A stretch of DNA of 64,000 nt from Theodoxus fluviatilis (GCA_034096865.1 JAWQFJ010002771.1:55001-119000); one strand, 5' to 3'; counted from the first letter of the stretch, positions 1 through 13,000 are shown. Translations and numbers: made by a program. The notes: a model not told the origin generated them from the letters alone.

Positions 1-447
1 GGCCATTGTACCCAGAAGTGTCATAGGAACTGATCTTTGCATCCTAGTAAAGATGAAAAAATACTTCAACAAGGCCTTTTAGGGATTTACATAGATTTCA
101 CTAATAAATGGCTGATGGTTACATATTGGTAACTTTGATTTTTCTGCAGATTATTTTTCACCTATCATGCACTTCCTTGTGGCTCAGTGCTTGAGCAGGG
201 AAAAGGTGTGGCAGGAAACTCATTCATCATGTAGTTGCTAAGTGAATATGTATGAATGAATGGAAGAATGAATGAATGAAAAAATGAATGAGGCTTTACA
301 GTCTTATCAGCTTCTACAGGCTATGAAAGACCTTTGATCATGAATATCATTGAGCTGGTTAGAGTATGAACACGTCAACTCTTGATTTTCCTAGTCACGT
401 GTCTTTTATGAATCATGTAGGGAGAAGTGGTGGGTGTGTTCTTGTCC

Positions 448-755
448 CCATCCTACACGGGGAGTAGTTGCAAAACCTAAACAGATCATCATAGAATGAT
501 CACCGACTTCAATGATTGCAGGGCCATCCTACATGGGGAGTAGTTGCAAAACCTAAACAGATCATCATAGAATGATCACCGACTTCAATGATTGCAGGGC
601 CATCCTACATGGGGAGTAGTTGCAAAACCTAAACAGATCATCATAGAATGATCACCGACTTCAATGATTGCAGGGCCATCCTACATGGGGAGTAGTTGCA
701 AAACCTAAACAGATCATCATAGAATGATCACCGACTTCAATGATTGCAGGGCCAT
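448..755. repeat. 76-bp tandem repeat, four copies, in an RBSN intron
   Basis: The phrase CCATCCTAC recurs at 448, 524, 600 and 676, and its first part (CCATC) again at 752, giving an exact 76-bp period. The copies are nearly identical; the first differs by CACGGG instead of CATGGG. The array ends about 90 bp upstream of the 845 splice acceptor of RBSN, so it is intronic. It has no coding sense. Confidence 0.95.
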
Positions 756-844
756 CAAATACACAGTTAGAGCAGTTTGAGGTCAACATCTCTACTTAAT
801 GCACTCTTCCATTGTTTTATGCTCCTTCCTGTCTGTACTTGCAG

Positions 845-1945
845 CAAGCGCATCCTACTGCTGGGCCACGACCAGGAGGGGGGGGTGCAGGGCAAGCAGG
901 CACTGCTGCAGCGCGCAGTACGCCAGTACGCCAGCGCCTTCCTGCAGGAGCATCTTCTGGGACTGCAGGCACTGCCTGAGGAGGAGGAATACAACCGCCT
1001 GCAGGAGGCACGCAAGCGGGAAATGCAGCGCCGCATCGCTGTGGAGAGACAGCAGGCTATGGTGAGTAAGAGATGGAGGAAGGGAGAGTTGCAGGATTCA
1101 AGGATGGATGGGTAAATGGATGGGTAAGTAGGGGGATAAATATACAGGCACCAACAGCCAGTAATTTCATGTGTATGCATGTGTGCGTGTACATGTGAGC
1201 AAAAGTGCCTGAGTGTGATTATGCCTGTATGTATGTGTACTCACAGATTTGAGTTAGTTTTGAGCATCACATACATGCCAGAGTGCAAGAGAGAGAGTGA
1301 GAGAGAGAGAGCAAGCAGCTTTTTATATCATTCAAACAAAGAAGACAAAGAAAAGATTAGTTTCTACTTCAAGAACAGAGTGAAGTTCAGTTTTATGTTA
1401 TGTCCAGTGCAACCTGAATCCCCCAGCCTCAGTGGCTAGATTCACTGTAGTGATAGCTATCCAGTGGATGATACAAATCTTAATCCAGGCCAGCACTTTT
1501 GGCCCTCAGCATTTGCCTCAGTCAGTGATGTCCTTACCACTCATTCCTTCTCTGTATTGTGCAGATGGCTCAAGAGCGCGAGCGTGAAAAGCAGGAGGAG
1601 ACCAGCCCCAGTCACAGACCCAAGGGGGATGCCCAGCGCTCGAAGCCCGATCCCAACCCTGCAGGAGGTCACCGCCGCCAGGACAGCAGTGGGCGGACCC
1701 CACCAGGGCAGAACGGGGACCGAGGGGTGGGGCGGGGGTGGAAGCCAGCGGAGGAGGCTCCGAGGGTGGCGGATGTGGAGGACCCCATGGTGCAGCAGAT
1801 GGAGATCATCCGAGGCTACATCCGCCAGGCCAAGCTGGCCCAGTGCTGGGATGAGGTCCAGATGCTGGAAGCCAATCTCAAAGACCTGCAGATGGAGCAC
1901 CGGCGCCAGCAGCAGCAGCAGCAACAATCAGGGCTGCCCCGTTGA
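845..1945 (+). CDS. RBSN: Rabenosyn-5, C-terminal part (last two coding exons)
   Basis: Rabenosyn-5 is a FYVE-domain effector of Rab4/Rab5 in early-endosome fusion and recycling. Two exons are visible. Exon A is 845-1061 (acceptor CTTGCAG, donor ATG|GTGAGTAAG), and exon B is 1565-1945 (acceptor TTGTGCAG, stop TGA at 1943). Both sides of the intron are phase 0, so the reading joins cleanly. Exon A gives a helical, charged segment (KRILLLGHDQEG, then LQALPEEEEYNRLQEARK). Exon B is low-complexity, then carries a helical hairpin (DPMVQQMEIIRGYIRQAK, then WDEVQMLEANLKDLQ) that matches the Rbsn Rab-binding domain, and ends in a short glutamine run. The FYVE domain and upstream exons lie outside the window. 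No NPF (EHD-binding) motifs are seen in these two exons, although vertebrate rabenosyn has several. The ATG at 1565 is internal, not a start. Confidence 0.75.
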
Positions 1946-2094
1946 TGAAGAGTGCTCCTTTTGTGTGCTAGGCCTCTTTTGTTTTTTTTCTTTTTTTGCC
2001 CTGGTGCGTAGAGCTGGGGAGGATGCATGGTTGTGCTTGGCCATAAACTTTTTTTTCTACTACTTTTTCTGATGGACAGGAACAGTGACAATGC

Positions 2095-2100
2095 ATTAAA
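2095..2100 (+). promoter_or_regulatory. Probable RBSN polyadenylation signal (ATTAAA)
   Basis: The common variant hexamer ATTAAA lies 150 bp after the RBSN stop codon. A T/G-rich stretch follows from about 2103. No AATAAA is nearer. Confidence 0.45.
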
Positions 2101-2287
2101 GTACATTGTTGGACATTTTTTGGGGGGGAAGGTTGGGAGGATGGGGTTCGAGGTAGGGGGAGGTTGAAGGGGAACAGATGAATAGGGATGCCGATCAAAG
2201 CTATGGACTGCCTTTCAACGTGCCGAGAAAGGAAGGTTGTAGATGCTGGATTTGATGAGATGTTGTAAAAAGGGCTGCAGAAGGTAT

Positions 2288-2325
<38 letters not shown>

Positions 2326-2450
2326 CAGACTGAGTACCTTGACCCCAAGGGGCTTGTCTTGAATCTGACATGGTATGATCAACTTTTGGGATGATTTGGT
2401 GCGGGTTGCTCAACCTGGGATGCGTTGCTTATGCTAGGTACCCTCCTCGA

Positions 2451-2530
2451 GGGCGAGGCAAGGGCAAGCCGAGGGCGAGGCAAGGGCAAGCCCAGGGCGA
2501 GGCAAGGGCAAACCCAGGGCGAGGCAAGCA
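2451..2530. repeat. 22-bp GC-rich minisatellite, about 3.6 copies
   Basis: GGGCGAGGCA starts at 2451, 2473, 2495 and 2517, an exact 22-bp spacing. The unit is GC-rich and contrasts with its AT-rich surroundings. Confidence 0.9.
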
Positions 2531-2671
2531 TCGAAAGATGTCTAAGAAACAGCCAATCATCAGTTGGCAAGGTAGAAGTCCGAGAGAACATGGCTGCATC
2601 CTGGCGCAAGAGTTGGTGAAGAAGTTGCCAATAGACAAAATAACTAACAAGACATCACAGCAGTTTTTCAC

Positions 2672-2932
2672 TTGATAAAACAAACCATGGTAACATCTCA
2701 AATGGCACAGGAACTTTTTCAAAGAAAAGAAAGCAACCCAGGTTCAATTGTAGACAATTTTTTTGAAAACTTTGTGCCTCAATACACTCCGGATCAATTT
2801 AAGGGACATATTTCATTGAGTGGACATGTAAGGTGTTTCACGTATGCAACGGAAATAAAAGAAGTCAAGTCTTTGTCCAGAAATAACCCATACACTTCCG
2901 TGTTTGTACACTTTTCAGTTCTCGGACCCTGA
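2672..2932 (+). pseudogene. Unassigned open reading frame, possibly a decayed mobile-element or gene fragment
   Basis: An 86-residue frame begins with MIKQTMVTSQMAQELF and includes FFENFVPQYTPDQFKG. Its composition is protein-like rather than repetitive, and related-looking frames continue to about 3168 (LDTARYIQSYYGYPLSEL) across stops. I do not recognise the family. There is no clear splice acceptor, Kozak context or polyadenylation signal tied to it. It could equally be chance. Confidence 0.2.
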
Positions 2933-5900
2933 AAAGCACATTACAGGCACTGTCATCTATGAACAGCAACCCAATTGGCGGGCACGGTCTCCGTCATTTT
3001 GGGTCATCCAAGCCTCTGCAGCTAGACACCGCGAGGTACATCCAGAGCTACTATGGCTACCCTTTATCAGAGCTAGTACCACCTTGTAAACGAAATGCTG
3101 TAGGCAATGCCCTCTCCTCACGTTTTAATTTTTCTATGGGTTGCCAAGGCCCAAACATTGGCATTTGATGAGCAAAAATTGTGCAACAAAACTTTTGTAA
3201 GGGTGGGTCATCTGTTTTCTTGATGGTTTTTGCACAGAAGATGCTATTTTCAAGCTCAACCTTACTAGTTTGGCATTGTTGAGGGTTCAAAGAGTGCAAA
3301 AAAGCACAAATCTCAAAATCTACCATGCAAGCCCAAATGATCAATTTTCACTGCCGTGTCGAAGAAAGCTGAAGTAAGGCAGGACAAAACAAAGAGATCT
3401 TCGGCTTTACAGCACTGTGACTTTCACTGATCACCAGTTTGCTGCTATAAATGCAGAAAGAGTGATTTTAACTTGAGCAGATTCATGTAACATAGACTTT
3501 TGGGTTTCATTGCGTCATTATCTGTGTATAAGAAATTGCTCTTTGCTCATTCATCACAGCCATGGTAGGACTCCTAAATCTTATCAAGCTGTCTTAGGTA
3601 AGCTTTGAACATGTTGTGAACTCGTTGGGTCAAGTTTGCAAGCAGTGCTGCATTGGTGTATCATAGTTTGCTCAGACTTCTTTCTTAAGTGTTGCTCACT
3701 GCATGTGACTACTTTCTGTCTTTGGATCTCTTTGGCGACTTATGAGCGCTGATGTTGCAGGAAAGTTCTGGCATTTCTACTTTGAGTTATCCACGACGTT
3801 TGGGATCTCTCATAATGCATTGCTAGGGGTACCAGTCTGGTCCCATAGGGATTTTCTTTTAGAGACTGCCTGGTTTCTTTGGGGAATTCACCTTCGAAGC
3901 TAGGGGTTGTTACAAATGAAAGTATAGGGAATTCCCACTCTTGAGAATGTGAGACTCTGTTGTGTTCTTGCTGTTCCTTGGGCTTCAGGTGTATCACCGA
4001 GTAATTAGAGACAGAAATGGGAATATGATGGCAATGTCATGTCCCTTGCAGGTTTTCCCATTGGTGTTAATGAAGAGATTATTTCTCTGTGACAAATGCT
4101 ATGCCACAGTGCTTTCTTTGAAGATGAGAACGTGTTGTGTCGGTTGAGAGGGACAAGAAATGTGAACAATTGCAACCTTTTGGTGCCTTTGCTTTTGAGA
4201 CTGGTGGATGCCGAGAACACAGGATCGGTGGTCTGGGCATGCAGTGTGGCATGCAATGGGTTGATAATAAACATTATTTACAGTCGAGGGACTGGCATTG
4301 TGAGAAGGCCAGGGAGGGTGCTCCGTCTACAATTTCAGACTGTGCGTCTGCTCTGAAGTCAATTCTTGCATATCCCAGTGTGATTTGAGGGAAGCAAACT
4401 TCACCCAAATGTGTGCTTTTTTTCTATAACAAATCAATGTTGCAATCATGTTGTCATAAATCCTAGCAATATGAAAGTTAGTGGTGTAACAACTGTGCAA
4501 TAGATATCCAAGACAATGCCTTTGTTCTACTTAATTTTGAAAACAATTTGGTTACGAGCTTTGTCAGCCATGAGCATCAAGTCATAAACTCTTCACATTT
4601 ACAGCGTGTGAGTTGGCTGCGTAAGGTCACAAAAAAAAATTCCATGTGCATTATCCATGTTGATGCATACTGTGTGTAAGAATATGGAAATCTAGTCAAA
4701 GCTGATATCTGATATGGCAGATGTCAGCATTGTGATTTCTTGTTGAAGAAAAGTTTTATTTTTTCAACTTTGCTACTTTCTGGTAGAAATAATTGTTCCA
4801 TGGTAGGCAAGCTGTTTCTTGATAAATATGCCCTTTCTTATCTTTATACACAGTTTACAGTAGCTGCAACATGGTAGAATAGGAAATAGAGGAAAGCACA
4901 CAGTGCATTGCATTGCCTAGAAATACACATCATGTTTTTGTATTCGAGGCTCCTAAAAGAATAAAACCAGCTACTTGAGTTCCCAGTCATCCCCTATATT
5001 TACATCTTATTTATCTGTCACAAACAATGCTTGCCATGAATCAATTCTTATCTATCATGAAAGCATGAGCTACCTAGATAAGCACCCCCAGCTTCCTAGT
5101 GTAGTTGCTTTGTATTGTTCTGTAACTTAATCAGTACCAAGTCTTTGCATGGCAGTGCATGAACTTTGACCAGGTGTTCAAGTTACACATCTAACCTGCC
5201 TTTATTTCTTTCATATTAAACACTATAATATTAATGTTAAGTCGAAGCTCTTTTCAATTATTAGATGATGCAATTAGTTTTCATGCATCATTTATCATGA
5301 TGTGGAGAGAAATGGATTGTGAATTAAGTGTCGTGTTGGGCTGCAACAATGCATGTGATGCTAATTCCTCTTAACCCCAAGTTTGTTAAGTGCAGCAATG
5401 TGTGGCTTCTTTTCACTGACAAGTTTCCATGCGTAAATTAGAGCAGGCTTAGATTTTCATGCATTTTCAACACATCAGCTCTTGAAGCAATGCTGCTATC
5501 AGCACATCCGTCAATGTTGGGACAAATCCATTCTAAGCAAGTACAGGGTCTTGTAGTGGGGGGAGAGCAAGAATATTTCGCTTGGTATGGAACTTCACAA
5601 ATCAATTTTCGCCTTGCCTGTAGCAAAATGTCAAGTAATGAAATGTTGGGTTTGCATTTGTGGCTTGTGTGCTTTTAAAGTTGTGACAACGAGAGATGTG
5701 CCATGGAAACTGATTTGCACTTTTCCATAGGAGTATTTTTAGCAAACAAATAAGCCAGTAAGCATGGTATGCTTCCTTCCGACATGTTTTATTTGCAGCA
5801 CTGCAAACCCTTTTGTACTCCATTATCCACCATGTACATCTATTGCCAATAAAAAAATGCCATTCCATTCTCAACTTCTGCTTTCTTTAAGCATATACTT

Positions 5901-6389
5901 GGAAAGGAAACAAACACTGCTGATGCACAGTACCTGGTAGTGCTTGAGGGTGCCCCTGGCCGAGTTTACTGGAGTAAGCCTCTGTAAGTTCAGCCAGGGC
6001 TTCCGGTTTCTTCATGGGGCACCGAGTGGTACTTAAAAGCCATGACCAACCCACCAGGCAGCCTGCTTCTCACAGTGTTCCAACATGTGAAACACAGCAA
6101 TTGAATGTAAAGACAGTTGACTGACCAGACTTTGAATTTGATTGTTGCAAGTGAATTCTATTCATGCACATTGAATTTAATGCAGAAACAATCTGTGCCA
6201 TAAAACTCATACCTCCATGTACAGTAGGATTAAGATTTCAGAAAGTGTAACTTGCTTGGATGGGCACAATACAGGACCATGAGAAACATGAAAGTGGTTT
6301 ACTTGTATTATTCAAGACATCTGATTTAGTCACCAGTCTCAATAGACACATCTGAGTTTTGAAAGAAAGTAAGATGCTTCCAGATTCCC

Positions 6390-6390
<1 letters not shown>

Positions 6391-6426
<36 letters not shown>
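6391..6426. repeat. (TG)n microsatellite
   Basis: An uninterrupted TG dinucleotide run. Confidence 0.95.
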
Positions 6427-6429
<3 letters not shown>

Positions 6430-7055
6430 GTGTGTGGCGACGTGAGCAATGGGGTTAGCTGTCTGGTGATCAACACCCCATCAATACCTGATGTAGCAGA
6501 CAGAAATTTACTGCCAGGAAAGTCATTCAGCCTTCTCTGTGCAAAAGTTTTTCAACTTCAAGTGCAGATCCACACAGCACACACCTCTCACAGAACTACA
6601 CACAAATTGTGTAGAGACCAAGTCAAGTTCATCAAAATAATGCTCTCCTTCCTTCCAGCCTTGGCCTTCCTGCTTTGGTGAATGTCACCCTCAAGATGCC
6701 TGGTGTGCACACCTGCTCTCTCATGTGTAGCCACAAGAATACAGGGAAACCTATTCATTCCCAGTCTCTTATTCTATATTTGAACTTTGCTTCACCATGA
6801 ATACACACTGTGAAAGTTCACTTCATGCAATTCACATCCCAATATACTCCAACTCAACATTCAACACCACACAAAACTTTTCTTGTCACGACGCGGTCAC
6901 GAACCTTAAGGCTCACAGCAGTTTCTGAACACCTGACCTAAACCTCCCTTCATTTTCTCATGGGATTCCACATCAGTCAGAATTCACAATATCCGGCTGT
7001 CAGGAGATGGTGGGAGAGAGGTAGCATGATGGGTGGGGGAGGGGGGGGCAGGATA

Positions 7056-10000
7056 TCACTCTTGAACGTCCTTGCCATAGAGTCGGTGCTTGCCCCGAAG
7101 CTCCTTGGGCAGAGGTACCCATCCTGGGCAAGGCACCTGTCCAGGAATCTCACAGATGCAGTGATGGTGGCAGCGTATCCCAAAGTTGGCAGGGTTGGCC
7201 TTCTTTTCCCTTGCGTAGGCCTCAGCCTTCAGCTGCTCCCTGTAGACACAGAGGAAAAGCATGAGAAGGAGTGGAAGCAGTCTGTGTGGCACACCAATGC
7301 AGGAGAGCATGCTCCAGCAGGTCCCTGGTGATCATGTAGGAGTCTGTGCATTGGCTGTAGTGGCTTTCTGATCAGGTGAACAAGTTGCTTCAATTTGCAT
7401 GCTCCCATATGTGCTGTTTATCAATAAATTCCTACCTGGAATGGTGATTATGCAGGTGCATGCTCCTTTGAAATGATAGTTCTAGTGTATGGCAGATAGT
7501 AACGGATCATTTTATCTATTTTATTTCCTTGGGCTTATCATGTTAATGAGTTGTCAAACACTGTTCAAATTTTGTCCATGTCTTCATGAAGTTGTTCATT
7601 TAAAATGTATGCACCAAGAAAAAAAAACAAATTTACTAAAATTTTAAAGATTAAAAATTATTTCTGCAGACGAAACTAAGTATCTTGTCATGTCAAAGCA
7701 ATGTGAAGTGAACTTACTCCGATTTGCAAAAGGTCTGCTTGATGTGTTCATAGATGCTCTCCTTGGACTGGCAGTCCACATCAACAACCACCTTCTGGCA
7801 GTCATCTGAAAGTGCATGTCAACATCATGTGTCATTACAGATGATAAACATGTCACTATGCAAACAGAAAGTATTGATGAAAGAAAGAAAGAAAGAAAGG
7901 AGGGAGGGAGGGAGGGAGGGAGGGAGGGAGGGAGGGAGGGAGGGAGGGAGGGAGGGAGGGCGGGCAGGAGGGAGAAGGCGGGCAGGAAGGAGAGAGGGCG
8001 GGCAGGAGGGAGAGAGGGCGGGCAGGAGGGAGAGAGGGCAGGCAGGAGGGAGAGAGAGAGGGAGGGTGGGCAGGAGGGAGAGAGGGCGGGCAGGAGGGAG
8101 GGAGGGTGGCCAGGAGGGAGAGAGGGCGGGCAGGAGGGAGAGATGCTGGGCAGGAGGGAGAGAGGGAGGGAGGGCGGGCAGGAGGGAGAGAGGGCAGACA
8201 GGAGGGAGAGAGGGCGGGCAGGAGGGAGAGAGAGCGGGCAGGAGGGAGAGAGGGAGGGAGGGTGGGCAGGAGGGAGGGAGGGTGGGCAGGAGGGAGAGAG
8301 GGCGGGCAGGAGGGAGAGAGGGCGGGCAGGAGGGAGAGAGGGCGGGCAGGAGGGAGAGAGGGCGGGCAGGAGGGAGAGAGGGCGGGCAGGAGGGAGAGAG
8401 GGCGGGCAGGAGGGAGAGAGGGCGGGCAGGAGGGAGGGAGGGTGGGCAGGGAGAGAGGGCGGGCAGGAGGGAGAGAGGGCGGGCAGGAGGGAGAGAGGGC
8501 GGGCAGGAGGGAGAGAGAGAGGGCGGGAGGGAGGGAGAGATGGTGGGCAGGAGGGAGAGATGCTGGGCAGGAGGGAGAGATGGCGGGCAGGAGGGAGAGA
8601 GGAAGGGAGGGCGGGCAGGAGGGAGAGAGGGCGGGCAGGAGGGAGAGAGGGCGGGCAGGAGGGAGAAAGGGCGGGCAGGAGGGAGAGAGGGCGGGCAGGA
8701 GGGAGAGAGGGAGGAAGGGCGGGCAGGAGGGAGAGGGCTGGCAGGAGGGAGAGAGGGCGGGCAGGAGGGAGAGAGGGCGGGCAGGAGGGAGAGAGTGCGG
8801 GCAGGAGGGAGAGAGTGCGGGCAGGAGGGAGAGAGGGCGGGCAGGAGGGAGAGAGGGCGGGCAGGAGGGAGAGAGGGCGGGCAGGAGGGAGAGAGGGCGG
8901 GCAGGAGGGAGAGAGGGCGGGCAGGAGGGAGAGAGGGCGGGAGGGAGAGAGAGCGGGCAGGAGGGAGAGAGGGCGGGCAGGAGGGAGAGAGGGCGGGCAG
9001 GAGGGAGAGAGGGCGGGCAGGAGGGAGAGAGGGCGGGCAGGAGGGAGAGAGGGCGGGCAGGAGGGAGAGAGGGCGGGCAGGAGGGAGAGAGGGAGGGAGG
9101 GTGGGCAGGAGGGAGGGAGGGTGGGCAGGAGGGAGAGAGGGCGGGCAGGAGGGAGAGAGGGCGGGCAGGAGGGAGAGGGCTGGCAGCAGGGAGAGAGGGC
9201 GGGCAGGAGGGAGAGAGGGCGGGCAGGAGGGAGAGAGGGCGGGCAGGAGGGAGAGAGGGCGGGCAGGAGGGAGGGCAGGAGGGAGAGAGGGCGGGTAGGA
9301 GGGAGAGAGGGCGGGCAGGAGGGAGAGAGGGCGGGCGGGAGGGAGAGAGAGGGCGGGAGGGAGAGAGGGCGGGCAGGAGGGAGAGAGGGAGAGAGGGCGG
9401 GCAGGAGGGAGAGAGGGCGGGCAGGAGGGAGAGAGGGCGGGCAGGAGGGAGAGAGGGCGGGCAGGAGGGAGAGAGGGCGGGCAGGAGGGAGAGAGGGCGG
9501 ACAGGAGGGAGAGAGGGCGGGCAGGAGGGAGAGAGGGCGGGCAGGAGGGAGAGAGGGCGGGCAGGAGGGAGAGAGGGCGGGCAGGGAGGGAGAGAGGGCG
9601 GGCAGGAGGGAGAGAGGGCGGGCAGGAGGGAGGGAGGGCGGGCAGGAGGGAGAGAGGGCAGACAGGAGGGAGAGAGAGCGGGCAGGAGGGAGAGAGGGCG
9701 GGCAGGAGGGAGAGAGGGAGGGAGGGTGGGCAGGAGGGAGAGAGGGCAGACAGGAGGGAGAGAGGGCGGGCAGGAGGAAGAGAGGGCGGGAGGGAGGGAG
9801 GGAGAGAGGGCGGGCAGGAGGGAGAGAGGGCGGGCAGGAGGGAGAGAGGGAGGGAGGGCGGGCAGGAGGGAGAGAGGGTGGGCAGGAGGGAGAGAGGGCG
9901 GGCAGGAGGGAGAGAGGGCGGGCAGGAGGGAGAGAGGGAGGGAGAGAGGGCAGGAGGGAGAGAGGGCGGGCAGGAGGGAGAGAGGGCAGACAGGAGGGAG

Positions 10001-13000
10001 AGAGGGCAGGAGGGAGAGAGGGCAGGAGGGAGAGAGGGCAGGGAGAGAGGGCAGGAGGGAGAGAGGGCAGGAGGGAGAGAGGGCAGGAGGGAGAGAGGGC
10101 AGGAGGGAGAGAGGGCGGGCAGGAGGGAGAGAGGGCGGGCAGGAGGGAGAGAGGGCGGGCAGGAGGGAGAGAGGGCGGGCAGGAGGGAGAGAGGGCGGGC
10201 AGGAGGGAGAGAGGGCGGGAGGGAGGGAGAGAGGGCGGGCGGGAGGGAGAGAGGGCGGGCAGGAGGGAGAGAGGGCGGGCAGGAGGGAGGGAGGGCGGGC
10301 AGGAGGGAGGGAGGGCAGGAGAGAGGGAGGGCGGGCAGGAGGGAGAGAGGGCGGGCAGGAGGGAGAGAGGGCGGGCAGGAGGGAGAGAGGGCAGGAGGGA
10401 GGGAGGGAGGGGGCAGGAGGGAGGGAGGGGGGCAGGAGGGAGAGAGGGCGGGCAGGAGGGAGAGAGGGCGGGCAGGAGGGAGAGAGGGCGGGCAGGAGGG
10501 AGAGAGGGCGGGCAGGAGGGAGAGAGGGCGGGCAGGAGGGAGAGAGGGCGGGCAGGAGGGAGGGAGGGCGGGCAGGAGGGAGAGAGGGCGGGCAGGAGGG
10601 AGAGAGGGCGGGCAGGAGGGAGAGAGGGCGGGCAGGAGGGAGAGAGGGCGGGCAGGAGGGAGAGAGGGCGGGCAGGAGGGAGAGAGGGCGGGCGGAGGGA
10701 GAGAGGAGGGAGGGAGAGAGGGGGCAGGAGGGAGAGAGGGGGCAGGAGGGAGAGGGGGCAGAAGGAGGGAGAGAGGGCGGGAAGGAGGGAGGGAGGGCGG
10801 GCAGGAGGGAGAGAGGGCGGGCAGGAGGGAGAGAGGGCAGGAGGGAGAGAGGGCAGGGAGGGAGAGAGGGCGGGCAGGAGGGAGAGAGGGCAGGAGGGAG
10901 AGAGGGCAGGAGGGAGAGAGGGCAGGAGGAGGGAGGAGGAGGAGGGCAGGAGGGAGAGAGGGCGGGCAGGAGGGAGAGAGGGCGGGCAGGAGGGAGAGGA
11001 GGGCGGGCAGGAGGGAGAGAGGGCGGGCAGGAGGGAGAGAGGGCGGGCAGGAGGGAGAGAGGGCGGGCAGGAGGAAGAGGGGGGGCAGGAGGGAGAGAGG
11101 GCGGGCAGGAGGGAGAGAGGGCGGGCAGGAGGGAGAGAGGGCGGGAGGAGGAGGGAGGAGGAGGGAGGAGGGGGAAGGAGGAGGGAGGGTGGGCAGGAGG
11201 GAGAGAGGGCAGGCAGGAGGGAGAGAGGGCGGGCAGGAGGGAGAGAGGGCGGCAGGAGGAAGGGAGGGCGGGCAGGAGGGAGAGAGGGCAGCTGGAGGGA
11301 GAGAGGGCGGGCAGGAGGGAGAGAGGGCGGGCAGGAGGGAGAGAGGAGGGCGGGAGGGAGAGAGGGCGGCAGGAGGGAGAGAGGGCGGGCAGGAGGAGGA
11401 GGGCGGGCAGGAGGGAGAGAGGGCAGCAGGAGGGAGAGAGAGCGGGCAGGAGGGAGGAGGGGGGGCAGGAGGAGAGAGGAGGGAGAGGGCAGGAGGGAGA
11501 GAGGGCAGACAGGAGGGAGAGAGGGCGGGCAGGAGGGAGAGAGGGCGGGCAGGAGGGAGGAGAGAGGGCGGCAGGAGGGAGAGAGGGCGGGCAGGAGGAG
11601 AGAGGGAGGAGGCGGGCGGGCAGGAGGGAGAGACGGCGGGCAGGAGGAGAGAGGGCGGGCAGGAGGGAGAGAGGGCGGGCAGGAGGGAGAGAGGAGGAGG
11701 GAGGGCAGGAGGGAGAGAGGGCGGGCAGGAGGGAGAGAGGGCAGGAGGGAGAGAGGGCAGCTGGAGGGAGAGAGGGCGGGCAGGAGGGAGAGAGGGCGGG
11801 CAGGAGGGAGAGAGGGCAGGAGGGAGGGCAGGAGGAGAGAGGGCGGGCAGGAGGGAGAGAGGGCGGGCAGGAGGGAGAGAGGGCGGGCAGGAGGGAGAGA
11901 GGGCGGGCAGGAGGGAGAGAGGGGGGCAGGAGGGAGAGAGGGCGGGCAGGAGGGAGAGAGGGCGGGCAGGAGGGAGAGAGGGCGGGCAGGAGGGAGAGAG
12001 AGGGCGGGCAGGAGGAGAGAGAGGGCGGGCAGGAGAGAGAGAGGGCGGGAGGGAGGGAGAGAGGGCGGGCAGGAGGGAGAGAGGGCGGGCAGGAGGGAGA
12101 GAGGGCAGGCAGGAGGGAGGGAGGGGGGCAGGAGGGAGGGGGGGGCAGGAGGGAGAGAGGGCGGGCAGGAGGGAGAGAGGGCGGGCAGGAGGGAGAGAGG
12201 GCGGGCAGGAGGGAGAGAGGGCGGGCAGGAGGGAGAGAGGGCGGGCAGGAGGGAGAGAGGGCGGGCAGGAGGGAGAGAGGGCGGGCAGGAGGGAGAGGGC
12301 GGGCAGAAGGGAGAGAGGGCGGGCAGGAGGGAGAGGGCGGGCACGAGGGAGAGAGGGCGGGCAGGAGGGAGAGAGGGCGGGCAGGAGGGAGAGAGGGCGG
12401 GCGGGAGGGAGAGAGAGAGGGCGGGAGGGAGGGAGAGATGGTGGGCAGGAGGGAGAGATGCTGGGCAGGAGGGAGAGATGGCGGGCAGGAGGGAGAGAGG
12501 GAGGGCGGGCAGGAGTGCACACACACACACACCCCCCCCCCCCCCCCTACTTTACTACACAGACATAGCATTTTGTTTTGTGTGTCTTGGACCTGTGCAC
12601 ATTAGCACTGATTTTGAAATTATTATGAATAGGTTTTTGATCAGTAAGCCATTGTGACAAATTAGTCATGAACGTACATTTTCGTGTATTTTCTGAAACA
12701 ATGTTGACAATAAACTACTTTATGTTTCAAACAGAAAATTTGTGTGTTAGTTTTTTATGTTATGTTGTATGACTGTGCCAAATTTCAAAGAAATGCATGC
12801 ATGGTTGCTAAGGAAACTGTTGCGCTGAAGTTTCAAAACTTTTATTTCATATTTTCTCAGAAACACATTTCCGAGGGTAAGTATATTCAAATACCTGTAA
12901 CTCGGAGACTAACTGTCCGATTTTCAAACGGTTTTCACCATTGTGATTGCCATTTAAAATACTTTCAGACAGAGTAAAAAACTGAAAATGGCCCAGGGGG

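Larger units (their letters stand above)
2101..7055. other. Intergenic region between RBSN and MRPS25, largely unassigned
   Basis: About 5 kb of AT-rich sequence lies between two convergent genes. It holds a (GT)n run at about 2290-2324, a 22-bp minisatellite, one unassigned open stretch at 2672-2932, and a (TG)n run at 6391-6426. The short open frames at 3740-4390, 5438-5874 and 6394-6681 have no recognisable domain and no splice-site support. The 3' UTR of MRPS25 must lie in its right part, but no convincing AATAAA on the - strand close to 7056 was found. Confidence 0.6.

Noticed and set aside
3740..4390. Several overlapping short frames as a possible gene
   Set aside because: No recognisable domain, no consistent codon pattern and frames on both strands of similar length; likely chance.
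5930..6060. GC-richer segment that could be an exon on the - strand
   Set aside because: Short frames without similarity that I recognise and without paired splice sites. It may be part of the MRPS25 3' UTR.
7644..12657. Five overlapping open reading frames of about 1,500-1,600 codons on both strands
   Set aside because: They are produced by a stop-free 20-bp satellite whose length is not a multiple of three. Only the short segment at 7718-7805 is a real exon (MRPS25).
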